Shown here one piece after another: positions 1 through 5,064 of a DNA stretch of 5,337 nt. The stretch comes from an uncultured Lachnospiraceae bacterium (GTDB taxonomy: Bacteria; Bacillota; Clostridia; Lachnospirales; Lachnospiraceae). The notes beneath the pieces were generated by a model that saw only the letters and a list, made by a program, of their open reading frames with translations, ran no database searches and had not been told where the DNA came from. Within the stretch, counting starts at the first letter, position 1; every line of letters starts with the position of its first letter. A program made the position numbers and the translations under genes. Location of the stretch: the NCBI GenBank assembly GCA_902766845.1, contig CACXFD010000183.1:1-5337 (forward strand), in the 5' to 3' direction.

Positions 1-787
1 AGGGGGAATAGCTGGTGAGGGTATAGGGTAATTTCTCTTCGGGAATTATCTGGTCGATGAACTTGCCGATCATGGAGTGTTCGGACGTGCCGATGAGGTA
101 GAGGTCCTCGCCCTCGATCTTGTACATCATGGCGTCTATCTCCGCGAAGCTCATGACGCCGGTGACCACGTCGGCCCGGATCATGAACGGCGGCACGCAG
201 TAGGTAAAGCCGCGGTCGATCATGAAATCGCGCGCGTACGCGAGCACCGCGGAATGCAGCCGGGCGATGTCCCCCATCAGGTAATAGAAGCCGTTGCCGG
301 CCACCTTGCGGGCGCTGTCCAGGTCGATGCCGGAGAAGCGCTCCATGATCTCGGTATGGTACGGGATCTCGAAATCCGGTACCACGGGCTCGCCGTAGCG
401 CTGGATCTCCACGTTCTCGGAATCGTCCTTGCCGATGGGCACCGACGGGTCGATGATGTTCGGGATCCGCATCATGCGGGCCTTGATCTCTTCCTCGACG
501 GTCTTTTCCCGCGCGGACAGTTCTTCGACGCGGCTGGCGTTCTGCGCCACCTGCGCCTTGACCTGCTCCGCTTCCTCGCGCTTGCCCTGGCCCATCAGCT
601 GGCCGATCTGCTTGCTCAGCGTGTTGCGCTGCGCGCGCAGGCCCTCGACCTCCTGCTTGATGGCGCGGTTCTCTTTATCCAGTTCGATGACCTCATCCAC
701 GAGCACCAGTTTCTGGTCCTGGAACTTGTTGCGGATGTTCTGCTTCACGACCTCGGGATTTTCCCGAACGAATTTGATGTCCAGCAT
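1..787 (-). CDS. serS: Seryl-tRNA synthetase, N-terminal 262 residues (partial at left edge)
   Basis: Class II aminoacyl-tRNA synthetase; it charges tRNA-Ser (and tRNA-Sec where present) with serine in the cytoplasm. Residues 1 to about 110 (beginning MLDIKFVRENPEVV) are the family's charged, Lys/Glu/Gln-rich N-terminal domain, predicted as the long antiparallel coiled coil that grips the tRNA variable arm. The catalytic domain follows: GNGFYYLMGDIARLHSAVLAYA and the RGFTYCVPPFMIR stretch (motif 1 region), then LYLIGTSEH with T234-S235-E236 at the place of the serine-binding TAE of E. coli SerRS. The frame leaves the window at SYSP, just before the usual CFR of motif 2, so roughly 160 of about 425 residues are missing. 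The ATG at 785-787 is preceded by AGAGGGG (796-802, minus strand) at 8 bases. It lies downstream of pepF on the same strand but has its own promoter. Assignment is firm; the TSE variant looks normal for clostridial sequences. Confidence 0.97.
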   Translation of the reverse strand, partial: MLDIKFVRENPEVVKQNIRNKFQDQKLVLVDEVIELDKENRAIKQEVEGLRAQRNTLSKQIGQLMGQGKREEAEQVKAQVAQNASRVEELSAREKTVEEEIKARMMRIPNIIDPSVPIGKDDSENVEIQRYGEPVVPDFEIPYHTEIMERFSGIDLDSARKVAGNGFYYLMGDIARLHSAVLAYARDFMIDRGFTYCVPPFMIRADVVTGVMSFAEIDAMMYKIEGEDLYLIGTSEHSMIGKFIDQIIPEEKLPYTLTSYSP

Positions 788-897
788 GTCTCTTACCCCT
801 CTTTTGCTGTGCGGTCCGGCCGACCCGTGCCATAACGGTCCGCGTCCGGCGCCGTCCCGCGCGCCGCGTGCCGGTCCTTCCGGCCGGCTGTCATTCT

Positions 898-926
898 ATC
901 ATACTCCGGATCGGGCCGGTTTGCAA
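898..926 (-). promoter_or_regulatory. Predicted sigma-A promoter of serS
   Basis: Read on the minus strand, TTGCAA (921-926) and TATGAT (898-903) are separated by exactly 17 bases. This gives a leader of about 105 bases before the serS ATG. The promoter sits only 8 bases beyond the pepF stop, so serS probably has independent transcription, with possible read-through from pepF because no clear terminator lies between them. The leader is GC-rich and contains no recognisable T-box element. Confidence 0.6.
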
Positions 927-933
927 GCCCCGG

Positions 934-2733
934 TCAGTCCTGCAGCTCCTCCATGCGGCGGATCGCGTCCGCGAAGACGTCCAGTGCTTCATCGATGGGC
1001 TTGCTCGTAGTCATGTCCACGCCCGCGATCTTCAGCAGCGAGACCGGGTCCTGCGTGCACCCCGAGGACAGGAAGGTCAGGTACTTCTCCACCATCGGCG
1101 CGCCCTCGTCGAGGATACGGTGGGCAATGGCCACGGCCGCCGAGAAGCTGGTCGCGTACTGGTAGACGTAGAAATTGTAGTAGAAATGCGGGATGCGGCA
1201 CCACTCGTAGCGGATCAGGTCGTCCGAGACCATGTCCTCGCCGAAATACTGGCGGTTAAGGTCATAATAGACGTCCGACAGCGCCTGCGCGGTCAGGGGC
1301 GTGCCGGCCTCGGCCATCTCGCAGGTCTTTCGCTCGAATTCCTCGAACATGGTCTGGCGGAACAGCGTCCCCTTGAAGTTCTCGAGATAATGATTGATCA
1401 GATACGCTTTCTCTTCCCGGGACGAGGCGCGCTCCAGCAGGTACTCGAGCAGCAGCACCTCATTGGTGGTCGACGCGACCTCCGCGACGAAGATCCGGTA
1501 TTCCGCGTTCAGCATGCTCTGGTGCTGCTCCGAATACCAGGTGTGCATCGAATGGCCCATCTCATGGATCAGCGTGAAGACATCGTCGAGTGTATCGTTA
1601 TAATTCAGCAGCATGTACGGATGGACGCCGTAGACGCCCGACGAATACGCGCCGCCGCGCTTGCCCTCGTTCTCCACGACGTCGATCCAGCGCTCCGCAA
1701 GGGCGCGCTTCACGACCGATACGTACTCCTCGCCCATCGGCGCCAGCGCGTCCACGATGATCCCGCAGGCCTTTTCATACGGGACCTTGATCTCATAGTC
1801 CTTGACGATGGGCATGTAGACGTCCCACATATGCAGCTCATCCACGCCGAGCATCTTCTTGCGCAGGCGCACGTACCGGTGCATCAGGTCCAGGTGGCGG
1901 TGCACGCTGTCAAAGAGGCGGTCGCAGACCTGCGGCGAGACCTCGACGTCATCCACGGCGGCCTCGAACGAGGAACCGTAGCGGCGGGCGCGCGAATAGA
2001 AGATGCGGCTCTTGAGCTCGCCGTCATAAAGGGCGGCCCAGGTGTTCTTGAACTCCGCGTAGCGGCTGTAATACTTCTCGAAGACCTCCTGGCGCAGCTC
2101 GCGGTCCGCGTCCATCTGGAGCGATACGAAGCGGCCGTCCGAGATCTGGATCACGTCGCCGGCCTTGTTCCGGACCGACGGGAACTTCAGGTCCGCGTCG
2201 CTGAGCATGCTGCGGGCCTCGCCCGGGGCCTGCATGACCTCCGCGGCCGACGCGAGCAGCCTCTCCTGCTCCACCGGAAGCGCGTGGTCCTTCTGGCGGC
2301 GGATGTCGCGCAGCGTCACGCGGAAATACTCCAGACCGGGCTCCTGCGCGTAATAGGCGTCCATGGCCTCATCGGGGAGCGCCTGGATCTCCGGCCGCAG
2401 GAACGACGTCTTCTCGGTGATCCGGACGTGGTGGCTCATGGCCAGCGCGTTCAGTTCCTGGCCTTCCGTTTCCGCGGTGTCCTGGTCATGACGCAGGTTG
2501 GCATACCCGAACGCACGGTAATCCAGCTGCAGCATCTTCTCCCACAGCTTCAGCGCGGCCAGCAGCGTCGACGCGCTCTCCGTGACGCGTCCGGCATAGC
2601 CGGCCAGCTCTTCCGCGGCCGCGGCCGACGCGTCCAGGTCCGCCTGCCACGCCTCGCGCGACGTATAGATATCCTCCAGGTTCCAGGTCAGTTCCTGCGG
2701 GACTTCGGATCGTTTGGGCAGTCTCGTTTCCAT
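934..2733 (-). CDS. pepF: Oligoendopeptidase F, M3 family zinc metallopeptidase
   Basis: A 599-residue cytoplasmic zinc peptidase that cuts short peptides, as in peptide recycling or degradation of peptide signals. The length matches the PepF family (about 600). The N-terminal helical region (about 1-200) leads into the M3 catalytic domain. The zinc motif HEMGH is at residues 390-394 (H390 and H394 as ligands, E391 as catalytic base). The third ligand is probably E418 in YRIFVAEVASTTNE. The conserved C-terminal IPHFYYNFYVYQYA block at 514-527 supplies the substrate-binding His/Tyr residues (H516 and following tyrosines). No signal peptide is visible. The frame stays open upstream to 2955, but I choose ATG 2731-2733 because AAGGAGGAG (2737-2745) lies just upstream and the predicted promoter is inside the longer frame; METRLPKRSEVP is also a typical PepF start. 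It is divergent from hlyIII. No active-site residue appears lost. Physiological substrate unknown. Confidence 0.97.
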   Translation of the reverse strand: METRLPKRSEVPQELTWNLEDIYTSREAWQADLDASAAAAEELAGYAGRVTESASTLLAALKLWEKMLQLDYRAFGYANLRHDQDTAETEGQELNALAMSHHVRITEKTSFLRPEIQALPDEAMDAYYAQEPGLEYFRVTLRDIRRQKDHALPVEQERLLASAAEVMQAPGEARSMLSDADLKFPSVRNKAGDVIQISDGRFVSLQMDADRELRQEVFEKYYSRYAEFKNTWAALYDGELKSRIFYSRARRYGSSFEAAVDDVEVSPQVCDRLFDSVHRHLDLMHRYVRLRKKMLGVDELHMWDVYMPIVKDYEIKVPYEKACGIIVDALAPMGEEYVSVVKRALAERWIDVVENEGKRGGAYSSGVYGVHPYMLLNYNDTLDDVFTLIHEMGHSMHTWYSEQHQSMLNAEYRIFVAEVASTTNEVLLLEYLLERASSREEKAYLINHYLENFKGTLFRQTMFEEFERKTCEMAEAGTPLTAQALSDVYYDLNRQYFGEDMVSDDLIRYEWCRIPHFYYNFYVYQYATSFSAAVAIAHRILDEGAPMVEKYLTFLSSGCTQDPVSLLKIAGVDMTTSKPIDEALDVFADAIRRMEELQD

Positions 2734-2736
2734 GGG

Positions 2737-2745
2737 CTCCTCCTT
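2737..2745 (-). promoter_or_regulatory. Ribosome binding site that fixes the pepF start
   Basis: On the minus strand this reads AAGGAGGAG, with its AAGGAGG core 5 bases before ATG 2733. It decides between this start and the longer open frame that reaches 2955, which has no comparable site. Confidence 0.85.
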
Positions 2746-2759
2746 GCCGGCATGCGGAC

Positions 2760-2778
2760 GGCGCCGCTTCGCGGCACC
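2760..2778 (-). other. Hairpin in the pepF leader
   Basis: On the minus strand GGTGCCGC pairs with GCGGCGCC around a GAA loop, giving 8 pairs with one G-U. It lies in the roughly 65-base untranslated leader, about 15 bases upstream of the ribosome binding site. It leaves that site free, so an effect on mRNA stability is more likely than translational occlusion. No T-tract follows. Function is unproven. Confidence 0.4.
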
Positions 2779-2805
2779 CGCTCCCGGTCTTTTCAACATG
2801 CTGCT

Positions 2806-2834
2806 ATTATATATGGAAAACCGCGGCGGCGCAA
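2806..2834 (-). promoter_or_regulatory. Predicted sigma-A promoter of pepF
   Basis: On the minus strand, TTGCGC (2829-2834) is followed 17 bases later by a perfect TATAAT (2806-2811). The predicted transcript starts near 2799-2800, about 65 bases before the pepF ATG. The AT-rich -10 stands out sharply in GC-rich surroundings. Confidence 0.7.
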
Positions 2835-2853
2835 GATGGGATCGCAGCGGAAG

Positions 2854-2940
2854 TGCCGATCCGGGTGCGGCGGAAGCGCGTCTGCGGCACAGTGGGAAGC
2901 CGCCCCGGAGCGCACATGCCGATCCGGCGCGTCGGAAGCG
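2854..2940. repeat. Imperfect direct repeat, two copies about 62 bases apart
   Basis: TGCCGATCCGG occurs at 2854-2864 and 2917-2927. Each copy is followed 5 to 6 bases later by CGGAAGCG (2871-2878 and 2933-2940), giving two related blocks of 25 and 24 bases. They lie between the two divergent promoters. No known binding site is recognised; a local duplication is the simplest reading. Confidence 0.5.
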
Positions 2941-2991
2941 GTGGCCCGGATACACCGGGAGCGCCGCAGGCCGGAAGATCCCGGCAGGGGC

Positions 2992-3020
2992 TTGCGCATT
3001 CGGGCCGAATATGATATATT
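2992..3020 (+). promoter_or_regulatory. Predicted sigma-A promoter of the hlyIII-family gene
   Basis: TTGCGC (2992-2997), a 17-base spacer, then TATATT (3015-3020). The start of transcription would be near 3027, leaving a leader of about 75 bases. An overlapping TATGAT at 3010-3015 has a spacer of only 12 bases and is less likely. The -35 is identical to that of the divergent pepF promoter. Confidence 0.6.
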
Positions 3021-3030
3021 AGCACTGCAG

Positions 3031-3053
3031 GATGTAGTTTTAAAAACTACATC
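3031..3053. promoter_or_regulatory. Perfect 23-base palindrome, candidate operator of hlyIII
   Basis: GATGTAGTTTT and AAAACTACATC are exact reverse complements around one central A. The element begins about 4 bases after the predicted transcription start, a typical position for a repressor site that blocks initiation or early elongation. It is AT-rich in a GC-rich region. As RNA it could form a 10-pair stem with a TAA loop, but only a broken GCGTTTT follows, so it is a poor terminator. I cannot assign a regulator family. Confidence 0.55.
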
Positions 3054-3101
3054 GCGTTTTATCCGTATTCGCGGAGCAAAGTATTTGAAAGGAGGCCTTC
3101 C

Positions 3102-3836
3102 ATGCGTGCCCTTTCACGGGAACTTTATTCGAAACCCGCAGCCGGAAAGATCCGGTTCGGCGTCCAGCCGTCCACGGTCTCGCTGCGGATCCGGGAGCCC
3201 GGCTCCGCGCTCACGCACGGCGCCGCGCTGATCCTGATGCTGACCGGCGCCGGCCCGCTGCTGATGCGCGCCCGCCTGGCCGGCTCCGGACTCACGGTCG
3301 CCTCGATGCTGATCTTCGTGCTCGGCTGCTGTGCCCTGTATCTGGCCAGCACCGTCTATCATACCGTGGTCCTGTCCGAGGAGAAGACCCGGATCTTCAA
3401 GAAGCTCGATCATATGATGATCCCGGTCATGATCGCGGGGACATATACCCCGGTCTGCCTGCTCGCCCTCCGGGGACGCGCCGGCGTCGGCCTGCTGATC
3501 GGGATCTGGAGCATGGCCCTGCTCGCGATCCTCCTGAAGGCGCTCTGGATCACCTGCCCGAAATGGGTCTCGTCGGTCCTGTATCTGGCCATGGGATGGC
3601 TCTGCGTCCTCGCGATGCCGCGGATCCTGGCCGCACTGCCGCGGCCGGCGTTCGGGTGGCTCCTCGCGGGCGGCCTGCTCTACTCCGCGGGTGCGCTGAT
3701 CTACGCGTCCAAGCCCCGCGCCTTTGACGCGGCTCATCCGTATTTCGGCTCCCACGAGATCTTCCACGTGTTCATCATGGCCGGCACGTTCTGCCATTAT
3801 ATGCTGATGTTCCGTTTCCTGGCGTATCTGCCGTGA
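3102..3836 (+). CDS. Hemolysin III (YqfA/PAQR-like) family integral membrane protein
   Basis: A 244-residue polytopic membrane protein of the HlyIII/PAQR superfamily (CREST-type putative hydrolases). Bacterial members were named for B. cereus hemolysin III, but their usual role is uncertain and may concern membrane homeostasis. About seven hydrophobic segments run from residue 37 to the C-terminus. Family marks are REPGSALTHG (31-40), YLASTVYHT with H87, KLDH..IP...AGTYTP (101-117), and FGSHEIFH with H218 and H222. H87, H218 and H222 match the three-histidine metal site of the superfamily. ATG 3102 is preceded by AAAGGAGG (3088-3095) at 6 bases. About 30 polar residues precede the REP motif, making it longer than the usual 210-220. 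It has its own promoter, is divergent from pepF and is separated from the metal operon by about 320 bases, so a shared function is not implied. Confidence 0.9.
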   Translation: MRALSRELYSKPAAGKIRFGVQPSTVSLRIREPGSALTHGAALILMLTGAGPLLMRARLAGSGLTVASMLIFVLGCCALYLASTVYHTVVLSEEKTRIFKKLDHMMIPVMIAGTYTPVCLLALRGRAGVGLLIGIWSMALLAILLKALWITCPKWVSSVLYLAMGWLCVLAMPRILAALPRPAFGWLLAGGLLYSAGALIYASKPRAFDAAHPYFGSHEIFHVFIMAGTFCHYMLMFRFLAYLP

Positions 3837-3897
3837 CCGACGGCCCGGCCGATCGATTTGCCGCGGCGGGGTCTTTTGTCCCGTGACCGGCCTGTCA

Positions 3898-3930
3898 GGT
3901 CCGGCCGATTTGCCCGGACCGTTCTCTTTC
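3898..3930 (+). terminator. Possible terminator downstream of hlyIII
   Basis: GGTCCGG (3898-3904) and CCGGACC (3914-3920) form a perfect 7-pair stem with a 9-base loop, followed by the pyrimidine-rich GTTCTCTTTC. The T-run is interrupted, so efficiency would be modest. It lies about 60 bases after the hlyIII stop. Confidence 0.4.
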
Positions 3931-3960
3931 CCGGACAGCCGTCCTTCATCCTGTCAGAAA

Positions 3961-4020
3961 GGGCCGCTGCCCTCCCCGGTGCGTGCAGGAGTGCGCCGGA
4001 GGGGACGGCGGCCGCTTTTT
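3961..4020 (+). terminator. Possible bipartite terminator with T5 tract
   Basis: GGCCGC (3962-3967) pairs with GCGGCC (4008-4013). Inside it CCCTCC (3970-3975) pairs with GGAGGG (3998-4003), and a weaker GGTGC/GCGCC stem may cap the structure. GC and then five Ts (4016-4020) follow. It is the better of the two terminator candidates in this spacer, although about 125 bases from the hlyIII stop. It would insulate the metal operon from upstream transcription. Confidence 0.45.
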
Positions 4021-4060
4021 GTGTCCGCGCTTTGCCGCCCTCATTGCGGCCCGTTATTGT

Positions 4061-4089
4061 CGGCCGGCCCGTCTCTGCCGGCCGGCCCG
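4061..4089. repeat. Short GC-rich direct repeat
   Basis: CGGCCGGCCCG occurs at 4061-4071 and again at 4079-4089, period 18. The units contain the self-complementary CCGGCCGG-like core, so the two can also pair as a hairpin. No role is evident. Confidence 0.35.
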
Positions 4090-4158
4090 ACCGTTCTGCG
4101 TCGGCGCAGCGGCTGCGGAAAAATCATCTTCGATCCGTGAAAAAAAATAAAGAATCTG

Positions 4159-4186
4159 TTGACACGCGCGGCCCAAGTGGTATAAT
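4159..4186 (+). promoter_or_regulatory. Strong predicted sigma-A promoter of the metal-efflux operon
   Basis: Perfect TTGACA (4159-4164) and perfect TATAAT (4181-4186) are spaced by 16 bases. Eight consecutive As (4140-4147) and further A-rich sequence to about 4155 lie immediately upstream, in the position of an UP element. This is the closest-to-consensus promoter in the window, as expected for a promoter held off by a repressor. Transcription should start near 4193. Confidence 0.85.
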
Positions 4187-4194
4187 AGCCTCAG

Positions 4195-4218
4195 ACATAT
4201 GAATGATTGTTCATATGT
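4195..4218. promoter_or_regulatory. SmtB/CzrA-type ArsR-family operator
   Basis: ACATATGAA (4195-4203) and TTCATATGT (4210-4218) are perfect 9-base arms around TGATTG. Allowing two mismatches it is an 11-2-11 repeat, close to the 12-2-12 ATATGAAca-type sites bound by SmtB, ZiaR and CzrA. It starts within about 2 bases of the predicted transcription start, so bound repressor would block the polymerase. The downstream ArsR protein is the obvious ligand, giving metal-relieved autorepression of the operon. Confidence 0.85.
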
Positions 4219-4291
4219 GCAAGAGATCGTCCCTGCCAGGCACCGGCCGCACGGCCGCGCCGCGGGAGCCGGTCCCGGAAAGGAGCGCCGA

Positions 4292-4636
4292 ATGAGCGCA
4301 CAGGACTCGCCGGATACGGAACATGAAGGCCTGGCGGCGGTCACGGATGACCTCCCGCCCGAAGAGATGCTCTATGAGCTCGCGGACCTGTTCCGAATCT
4401 TCGGAGACTCGACCCGCATCAAGATCCTTTTCGCGATGCTGGACCGAGAGCTCTGCGTATCGGACATCGCGGACAGCCTCTCGCTGTCGCAGTCCACGGT
4501 CAGCCATCAGCTGCGCGTCCTGAAAAACGCCAAGCTGGTCAAGTTTCGCCGGGACGGCAAGAGCATCTTCTATTCCCTGGATGACGACCACATCCGCACC
4601 ATCCTGAACATGGGCATGGAGCACCTGGAAGAATAA
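4292..4636 (+). CDS. ArsR/SmtB-family metal-sensing repressor, Zn/Co-type alpha-5 site
   Basis: A 114-residue dimeric winged-helix repressor that should bind the operator at 4195-4218 and release it when metal is bound. Residues 27-50 (ELADLFRIFGDSTRIKILFAML) are the standard ArsR opening. The recognition region is LSLSQSTVSHQLRVLKNAKLV (63-83), followed by the wing FRRDGKSIFYSLD (85-97). The C-terminal helix carries D98-x-H100, H111 and E114, matching the alpha-5 pattern DxHx10Hx2(H/E) of SmtB/CzrA-type Zn(II)/Co(II) sensors. The alpha-3 segment reads ELCVSD with a single Cys (C55) where CadC/ArsR-type Cd/Pb/As sites have CxC, so that site looks absent. ATG 4292 is chosen for AAAGGAG (4279-4285) at 6 bases; the frame stays open upstream to an ATG overlapping the operator, which is rejected. 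It is first in an operon with the HMA and ATPase genes. The symbol (czrA, smtB, cadC-like) is left open. Confidence 0.93.
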   Translation: MSAQDSPDTEHEGLAAVTDDLPPEEMLYELADLFRIFGDSTRIKILFAMLDRELCVSDIADSLSLSQSTVSHQLRVLKNAKLVKFRRDGKSIFYSLDDDHIRTILNMGMEHLEE

Positions 4637-4684
4637 GGCCCGAAAAACAAGACCCGGGAAACAAGACCCGGAAGAATAAGACCG
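4628..4684. repeat. Four 14-base tandem repeats spanning the arsR stop codon
   Basis: Copies read GAAGAATAAGGCCC (4628-4641), GAAAAACAAGACCC (4642-4655), GGGAAACAAGACCC (4656-4669) and, after one extra G, GAAGAATAAGACCG (4671-4684). The first copy encodes the last two Glu codons and the TAA stop of the repressor. The two middle copies share an exact 13-base AAACAAGACCCGG. The array fills the gap to the ribosome binding site of the next gene. With unit length 14 it cannot keep a reading frame, so it is best read as noncoding slippage or duplication. Confidence 0.8.
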
Positions 4685-4704
4685 CACCTTACGGAGGTAT
4701 CCTG

Positions 4705-4923
4705 ATGAAGAAGACGTATAAGATCGATGTTGACTGCGCCGCCTGCGCGGAGAAGATGCAGGCCGCCATTCAGACCACGCCCGGGGTCAAAGACGCCGTG
4801 CTGAGCTTCATGACCCTGAAGGTCAAGGTGGAGTTCGAAGAAGGCGCGGATCCGGAGGCCGTCATGACGCAGGCCCGCGCAAACTGCAAGAAGATCGAAG
4901 ACGATATGGAGATCTTCCTGTAA
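4705..4923 (+). CDS. Stand-alone HMA-domain metal-binding protein, Zn/Cd type
   Basis: A 72-residue cytoplasmic protein made of one ferredoxin-like heavy-metal-associated domain. The motif DVDCAACAEKM (8-18) supplies C11 and C14. D10 before the first Cys resembles the DCxxC of ZntA/CadA N-terminal domains rather than the MxCxxC of copper chaperones such as CopZ. The typical PGVKDAVLSFMTLKVKVEFEEGADPEAV (26-53) core follows, and the end, CKKIEDDMEIFL (61-72), is like the HMA end in CadA-type ATPases. ATG 4705 follows ACGGAGG (4691-4697) at 7 bases. It lies 68 bases after the repressor gene and about 150 before the ATPase, on the same strand. The inferred role is delivery of Zn(II)/Cd(II)/Pb(II) to, or regulation of, the downstream ATPase, which lacks this domain. 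A copper chaperone is less likely. Confidence 0.9.
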   Translation: MKKTYKIDVDCAACAEKMQAAIQTTPGVKDAVLSFMTLKVKVEFEEGADPEAVMTQARANCKKIEDDMEIFL

Positions 4924-4937
4924 CGCCACGCACTTTT

Positions 4938-4972
4938 GACGGACGGGCCGCGGGTCCGTCCGTTCGCGTTTT
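4938..4972 (+). terminator. Strong hairpin after the HMA gene, possible attenuator
   Basis: ACGGACGGGCC (4939-4949) pairs with GGTCCGTCCGT (4953-4963) around a GCG triloop, 11 pairs with one G-U, extendable by a G-U at 4938/4964. The following TCGCGTTTTCCC has an interrupted T-run, so it may terminate only partially or act as a 3' stabiliser. Sitting 14 bases after the HMA stop, it could make the small protein more abundant than the ATPase. Confidence 0.45.
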
Positions 4973-4975
4973 CCC

Positions 4976-5064
4976 GCTCGGAGCGCGGCTCCGGGGAATA
5001 CCCTTATGGCTCCGGAGCGCAGCTCCGGAGGTGTTTCTCCCTTTGCTCCGGAGCACGGCTCCGG
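4976..5064. repeat. Three tandem triloop hairpin repeats before the ATPase gene
   Basis: Related 19-20-base units lie at 4976-4994, 5009-5028 and 5045-5064 (period 33 then 36). Each is a hairpin of the form CCGGAGC-NNN-GCTCCGG with loops GCG, GCA and ACG; the second extends to 9 pairs, the third to 8, and the first has lost one C. The 14-16-base spacers are also related: each contains CCC followed by TTATG, TTTG or TATG, and the last of these is the ATPase start at 5077. The whole translation-start segment therefore appears to be duplicated. No ribosome binding site of the usual strength precedes the ATPase. Confidence 0.8.

Larger units (their letters stand above)
2734..3101. other. Divergent regulatory region between pepF and hlyIII
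   Basis: This 368-base gap holds no supportable gene. From left to right it contains the pepF ribosome binding site, a hairpin in the pepF leader, the pepF promoter, about 157 bases of very GC-rich sequence between the two -35 boxes with an imperfect 25-base direct repeat, the hlyIII promoter, a perfect palindrome and the hlyIII ribosome binding site. The two promoters point away from each other and do not overlap, so their control could be independent. The middle block also has short inverted repeats (for example CCGGGA and TCCCGG about 18 bases apart) without T-tracts, so I do not call a terminator there. Confidence 0.7.
3837..4158. other. GC-rich intergenic spacer without a supportable gene
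   Basis: This 322-base stretch between hlyIII and the metal operon promoter contains two terminator-like hairpins, short GC-rich direct repeats and an A-rich run just before the promoter. Frames open across it on the plus strand have no ribosome binding site, begin in arbitrary sequence and show Pro/Arg/Ser-rich composition expected from chance reading of GC-rich DNA. I see no RNA gene motif. Confidence 0.6.

Noticed and set aside
86..88. TSE instead of TAE in the SerRS serine-binding motif as an oddity
   Set aside because: T and E are kept, and I recall the same IGTSEHSMIGKF text in many clostridial SerRS proteins, so it appears normal for the group.
788..897. T-box leader of serS
   Set aside because: The leader is only about 105 bases and lacks the conserved T-box antiterminator sequence and a terminator. 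Its GGGTCGGCCGGACCGC stretch is only a loose resemblance.
2734..2955. N-terminal extension of pepF by 74 residues
   Set aside because: The extension is Arg/Ala/Gly-rich with no family match, and it contains the predicted promoter and the strong ribosome binding site of the shorter start.
3019..3053. CIRCE-like heat-shock element, because TTAGCACT occurs at 3019-3026
   Set aside because: The second arm GAGTGCTAA is missing and the real palindrome of the region is centred elsewhere.
868..3231. Very long open frame on the plus strand opposite pepF
   Set aside because: It is the antisense of pepF in GC-rich DNA. The pepF strand has full family motifs, a ribosome binding site and a promoter; the opposite frame has none of these and crosses the divergent promoter region.
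3753..3767. HEIFH in the HlyIII protein as a zinc-protease HExxH motif
   Set aside because: It is the family's own C-terminal membrane histidine pair (H218, H222) in its expected place.
3858..4202. Open frame of 114 codons in the hlyIII-arsR spacer
   Set aside because: No ribosome binding site, chance-like Arg/Pro/Ser composition, and it runs through two hairpins and the arsR promoter.
4976..5064. CRISPR-like array of about 36-base period
   Set aside because: Only three units, strongly self-complementary, with short spacers related to each other and no cas genes; it is a tandem hairpin repeat.
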